Position numbers and translations under genes: made by a program | In this document: piece by piece, positions 61,029 to 64,000 of the stretch | Position numbering within the stretch: position 1 is the stretch's first letter | Layout of the letters: every line of letters starts with the position of its first letter | Notes under the pieces: model-generated | Databases searched by the model: none | What the model was told of the DNA's origin: nothing | The model's input: the letters and a program-made list of their open reading frames with translations, nothing else | NCBI GenBank assembly: GCA_905181785.1 | Contig: CAJIZC010000023.1 | Location: forward strand, 1 to 64,000 | Length of the DNA stretch: 64,000 bases | DNA from: an uncultured Candidatus Poseidoniales archaeon | GTDB lineage: Archaea > Thermoplasmatota > Poseidoniia > Poseidoniales > Poseidoniaceae | Direction of reading: 5' to 3'

Positions 61029-63107
61029 GTGACCGAAGATACTGATGGCGTTGACGCCCCTCTCGATGCGGTTGATTCAACCGTTGTTGCTGGCGATGAA
61101 CCAGTGATTGCACCAGAGGATACAGAGGTGACCGTCTGGGCGCCAGAGCCCTCGCTAGGGGCCGATGACGTCGTTGCAGACAGTGTTGATGAATGGATTA
61201 AATCTGTAAATTTCGAATCCACAGAGGACGTTCCTATCCCTGACCGGCTCGTTGACCAAGTCATCGGTCAAGAAGCAGGCTCAGTCGTGATCAAGAAGGC
61301 TGCAGAACAACGCCGCCACATGCTGATGATCGGCGATCCTGGCACGGGGAAATCCATGCTTGCACGGTCAATGAGCGACCTCCTCCCCAAAGATGCACTG
61401 GAAGATCTTCTTGTTTACCCCAATGAAGACGATGAGAATGAACCTCGCGTCCGCTCTGTACCGGCTGGACGTGGCGACCGCATCGTTAAACTCCAAAAAG
61501 AATCGATGAGAACCCAGCGCGAACGCTCTCAAAAGATGTTGCTCATTGCCTTCGCTGCAGTCGGTTTCCTGCTTCTTATTGCCACCCTTCAATCGGGTGA
61601 TATCATCACCTTGCTGTTTGGTGGTTTCCTGCTGATGTTTGGTTACATGTTTATCCGTGGACGCTTGAGTTCTGGTGACGAAAGTCGTATTCCAAAGGTC
61701 CTCGTGAAGCATGAAAACACATCGGCTCCACCGTTCGTTGACGCTACAGCTACGCTCTCCGGCTCTTTGTTGGGCGATGTACGGCACGACCCGTTCCAAT
61801 CTGGTGGTATGGAAACACCTGCACACGACCGAGTTGAACCCGGTGCCATTCACCGCGCTCACAAGGGCGTTCTCTACATCGACGAAGTGAACCTTCTCCG
61901 ATTAGAAGAGCAACAAGCCTTGCTCACCGCCATGCAAGAGCGTGCTTTCCCAATCTCTGGGCGCTCCGAGCGTTCCTCTGGTGCCCTGACCAAGACCGAA
62001 CCAGTTCCTTGCGATTTCATCCTCATTGCAGCTGGAAACTTGGATGCAATCCAAGGCATGCATCCTGCTCTGCGCAGCCGTATCCGTGGTTATGGTTACG
62101 AAGTCTACGTAAACTCTGAGATGCCAGACACCGCTCGCAACCGACGCAGGTTGATCCGATTCATCGCTCAGGAAGTTCGACGCGACATGGGAACAAGCAG
62201 AGAAATTCCACACTTCGAAAAGGGTGCTGTTGCCATCATTCTTCGAGAAGCACAACGCCGTGCAGGACGCCGAGGCAAGTTGTCCCTCCGTTTGAGGGAA
62301 CTTGGCGGCCTTGTCCGAATTGCAGGCGACATCGCCATGGAAGAAGGCGCACCCCTCACCACAGCAGCCCACGTTCTCGGGGCACGCAACATCGCTAAAC
62401 CTTTGGAACAACAAGTTGCTGACCGCATGATCGAACGCCGACAAGATTACGCCTTGGTTGTGAATTCGGGCGAGCGCGTCGGTCGAGTGAATGGTCTTGC
62501 AGTTCTCGGAGCCAACTCCGGTCTCTCTGACTTCAGCGGCATCATGCTCCCTGTCGAAGCCCTCGTTACGCCTTCACTCGGCGGCGGTGGTAAGATCCTC
62601 GCAACGGGTGGTCTCTCAGACCTCGCAAAGGAAAGCGTAACCAACGTCAGTGCGGTGATTAAGAAATTAACAGGCAAGGACATCTCTGATTACGACATTC
62701 ACATTCAGTTTGTGGACACCCATGGTGTGGATGGCGATTCCGCCTCAATCACCATTGCCACTGCCATCATTTCCGCACTTGAGAGCATTCCAATCCGCCA
62801 AGACCTGGCCATGACTGGGTCCCTTTCGGTTCGTGGTGAAGTGCTCCCAATCGGCGGTGTAACTGCGAAGATTGAGGCGGCAGCCCAGTCCGGAATCAAG
62901 ACCGTTGTCATCCCTCGTGCCAACATGCAAGATGTCTTGCTCGATACGAAGTATGAATCCATGGTTGAAGTGATTCCTGTCGATTCACTCGATGAAGTCA
63001 TGGAAATTGCACTGATCAAACACGCTGAAAAAGCAGGGTTGGTCGAGCGTTTGGGTGCGGTTATTGACCGGCTCACTCCTATCAGCAGCCAAGTGCCTTC
63101 AGCGTGA
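61029..63107 (+). CDS. lonB: Membrane-bound archaeal Lon protease (LonB)
   Basis: 692 residues starting at GTG 61029 with GGAGG at good spacing. An acidic N-terminal extension (~70 residues) precedes the AAA+ module: Walker [14 protein letters not shown]. Two membrane helices are inserted between Walker A and B ([34 protein letters not shown]), as is typical of LonB. Walker B is [11 protein letters not shown], with sensor regions after it. The protease domain has catalytic Ser in [10 protein letters not shown] and Lys in [10 protein letters not shown]. It degrades damaged and specific membrane or regulatory proteins in an ATP-dependent manner at the inner face of the membrane. It lacks the N-terminal LON domain, as LonB does. 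Confidence 0.97.
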   Translation: MTEDTDGVDAPLDAVDSTVVAGDEPVIAPEDTEVTVWAPEPSLGADDVVADSVDEWIKSVNFESTEDVPIPDRLVDQVIGQEAGSVVIKKAAEQRRHMLMIGDPGTGKSMLARSMSDLLPKDALEDLLVYPNEDDENEPRVRSVPAGRGDRIVKLQKESMRTQRERSQKMLLIAFAAVGFLLLIATLQSGDIITLLFGGFLLMFGYMFIRGRLSSGDESRIPKVLVKHENTSAPPFVDATATLSGSLLGDVRHDPFQSGGMETPAHDRVEPGAIHRAHKGVLYIDEVNLLRLEEQQALLTAMQERAFPISGRSERSSGALTKTEPVPCDFILIAAGNLDAIQGMHPALRSRIRGYGYEVYVNSEMPDTARNRRRLIRFIAQEVRRDMGTSREIPHFEKGAVAIILREAQRRAGRRGKLSLRLRELGGLVRIAGDIAMEEGAPLTTAAHVLGARNIAKPLEQQVADRMIERRQDYALVVNSGERVGRVNGLAVLGANSGLSDFSGIMLPVEALVTPSLGGGGKILATGGLSDLAKESVTNVSAVIKKLTGKDISDYDIHIQFVDTHGVDGDSASITIATAIISALESIPIRQDLAMTGSLSVRGEVLPIGGVTAKIEAAAQSGIKTVVIPRANMQDVLLDTKYESMVEVIPVDSLDEVMEIALIKHAEKAGLVERLGAVIDRLTPISSQVPSA

Positions 63108-63179
63108 AGCCTACTATGAGAGCCATGGCTCAAGGCATCGGGGCGTTGGGTACAAGAAGGCCAGTCGATTGGCGAGGGC

Positions 63180-64000
63180 ATGAACACCACGACGTCCTCG
63201 AACCAACACGTCGTTGATGCGAGTAAAGGCGCTCTCCTCGTCTTGTTTCTCGTCACAGTAATTGACATGATTGGATTCGGGATCGTCATCCCCTTTCTGA
63301 CCTATTTAGTGGAAGACCTCACTCCTGCATCGCAAGAAGCAAGCATCGGTATATGGGTCGGAGTGCTCATGACTTCTTACTCTGCGGCTCAATTCCTGTT
63401 TTCACCGTTTTGGGGATCGCTTTCCGACCGGATTGGTCGTCGCCCAGTGTTGATGGTTGGTTTGGTTGGGAACACCGTTTTCTTTGCCATGTTTGGACTC
63501 GCAAACACGCTTGTCTTGGCTCTTGTAGCTCGTTTCCTTGCGGGCGTGTTCAACGGCAACTTGGCCGTTGCCCGCGCCTACATTGGTGATGTCAGTACCC
63601 CACAGCAGTTGGCCACACGAATGGGCTTGATTGGTGCTGCTTTTGGCCTTGGTTTCACCTTCGGGCCGTTCATTGGCGGTGAACTCTCGGACCCCGCAAG
63701 CCGATGGTCAATCTTTGAGGGAACAATCTTTGAAACGCATCCATACTTTTTACCATGCGCTGTAGCGAGTTTGCTGTCCATCATCTCGTTGCTTGTAGCG
63801 ATTCGCAACTTACCTGAATCGCTTCCACCTGAACGTCGAACAAAGGGTGAGCGGAAGTCATGGGCTGGAGGCATGGTTCAAACGATGAAAAGCACGGGTT
63901 CGATGCTTCGCTCCGGTAGCGTTTCCGTTGTTATTTGGGTGTCCATGCTGTTCATATTTGGGTTTACCATCATGCACGCTGTGTTCATCCTCTACACACA
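63180..64000 (+). CDS. MFS transporter, TetA-like (3' truncated by window end)
   Basis: The first 273 residues, with no stop before the window end. About eight hydrophobic helices are seen. Motif A is [16 protein letters not shown] between helices 2 and 3, and GFGIVIPFL and [20 protein letters not shown] fit the drug:H+ antiporter-1 family that includes TetA and MdtG. It probably exports a small hydrophobic compound; substrate unknown. The ATG at 63180 follows the lonB gene by 72 bp on the same strand, so readthrough is possible. Confidence 0.88.
   Translation, partial: MNTTTSSNQHVVDASKGALLVLFLVTVIDMIGFGIVIPFLTYLVEDLTPASQEASIGIWVGVLMTSYSAAQFLFSPFWGSLSDRIGRRPVLMVGLVGNTVFFAMFGLANTLVLALVARFLAGVFNGNLAVARAYIGDVSTPQQLATRMGLIGAAFGLGFTFGPFIGGELSDPASRWSIFEGTIFETHPYFLPCAVASLLSIISLLVAIRNLPESLPPERRTKGERKSWAGGMVQTMKSTGSMLRSGSVSVVIWVSMLFIFGFTIMHAVFILYT

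Overview
The window looks like a chromosome segment of a planktonic euryarchaeon, most likely a Marine Group II archaeon (Candidatus Poseidoniales). Archaeal signatures are DNA polymerase D small subunit (DP1), RFC small subunit, Pelota, GatD, membrane-bound LonB, an archaeal-type AspRS and an elongator tRNA-Met with a bulge-helix-bulge intron. Genes of bacterial or eukaryote-like type are mixed in: MetK, formate-THF ligase, glutathione peroxidase, GST, acyl-CoA carboxylase beta and PanB. Five very large surface proteins with C-terminal membrane anchors also fit this group. The lineage is inferred from gene content; no rRNA is present.

Layout. 1-4 kb: the C-terminal part of a surface protein ending in an archaeal pilin-like domain, then an intergenic tract of tandem hairpins. 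4-13 kb: HAD phosphatase, then a minus-strand block of DP1, CinA-type amidase, a small hypothetical, Pelota, Fhs and a flotillin/NfeD membrane operon, with a tRNA-Val on the plus strand. 13-22.5 kb: AroE, a surface protein with a hydrolase-like domain lacking its catalytic serine, acyl-CoA carboxylase beta, GatD, tRNA-Met, a membrane protein and RFC. 22.6-34.6 kb: a 3053-residue surface protein, a second one built of similar modules, and a possible 51-residue membrane protein.

34.6-44.7 kb holds the most unusual content. A mostly minus-strand set encodes an APC amino acid permease, the two subunits of a LigB-type extradiol dioxygenase resembling 2-aminophenol 1,6-dioxygenase, with a 2-aminomuconate-deaminase-like RidA domain fused to the inactive subunit, and an aldehyde dehydrogenase of the aminomuconic-semialdehyde type. 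Next to the dehydrogenase lie an asparaginase II homologue and a luciferase-like flavin monooxygenase. Together they outline an aminoaromatic meta-cleavage route (ring opening, semialdehyde oxidation, deamination). The permease promoter carries two copies of TGGT-N5-ACCA 21 bp apart. PanB and a stand-alone LON-domain protein lie among these genes.

44.7-64 kb: TPR protein, secreted DNase-I-fold protein, an SDR and an HGGxW hydrolase in a coupled pair, Gpx and GST convergent, AspRS and MetK divergent, a surface protein with an SGNH domain and 14 consecutive N-glycosylation sequons, TrmI, a surface protein with a CxxC thioredoxin-like domain, LonB, and the start of an MFS transporter cut by the window end.

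TATA-like boxes about 25-31 bp upstream of several start codons suggest leaderless or near-leaderless transcripts, and were used to choose starts. The only stretch over 300 bases without a protein gene (20069-20389) holds the intron-containing tRNA-Met.
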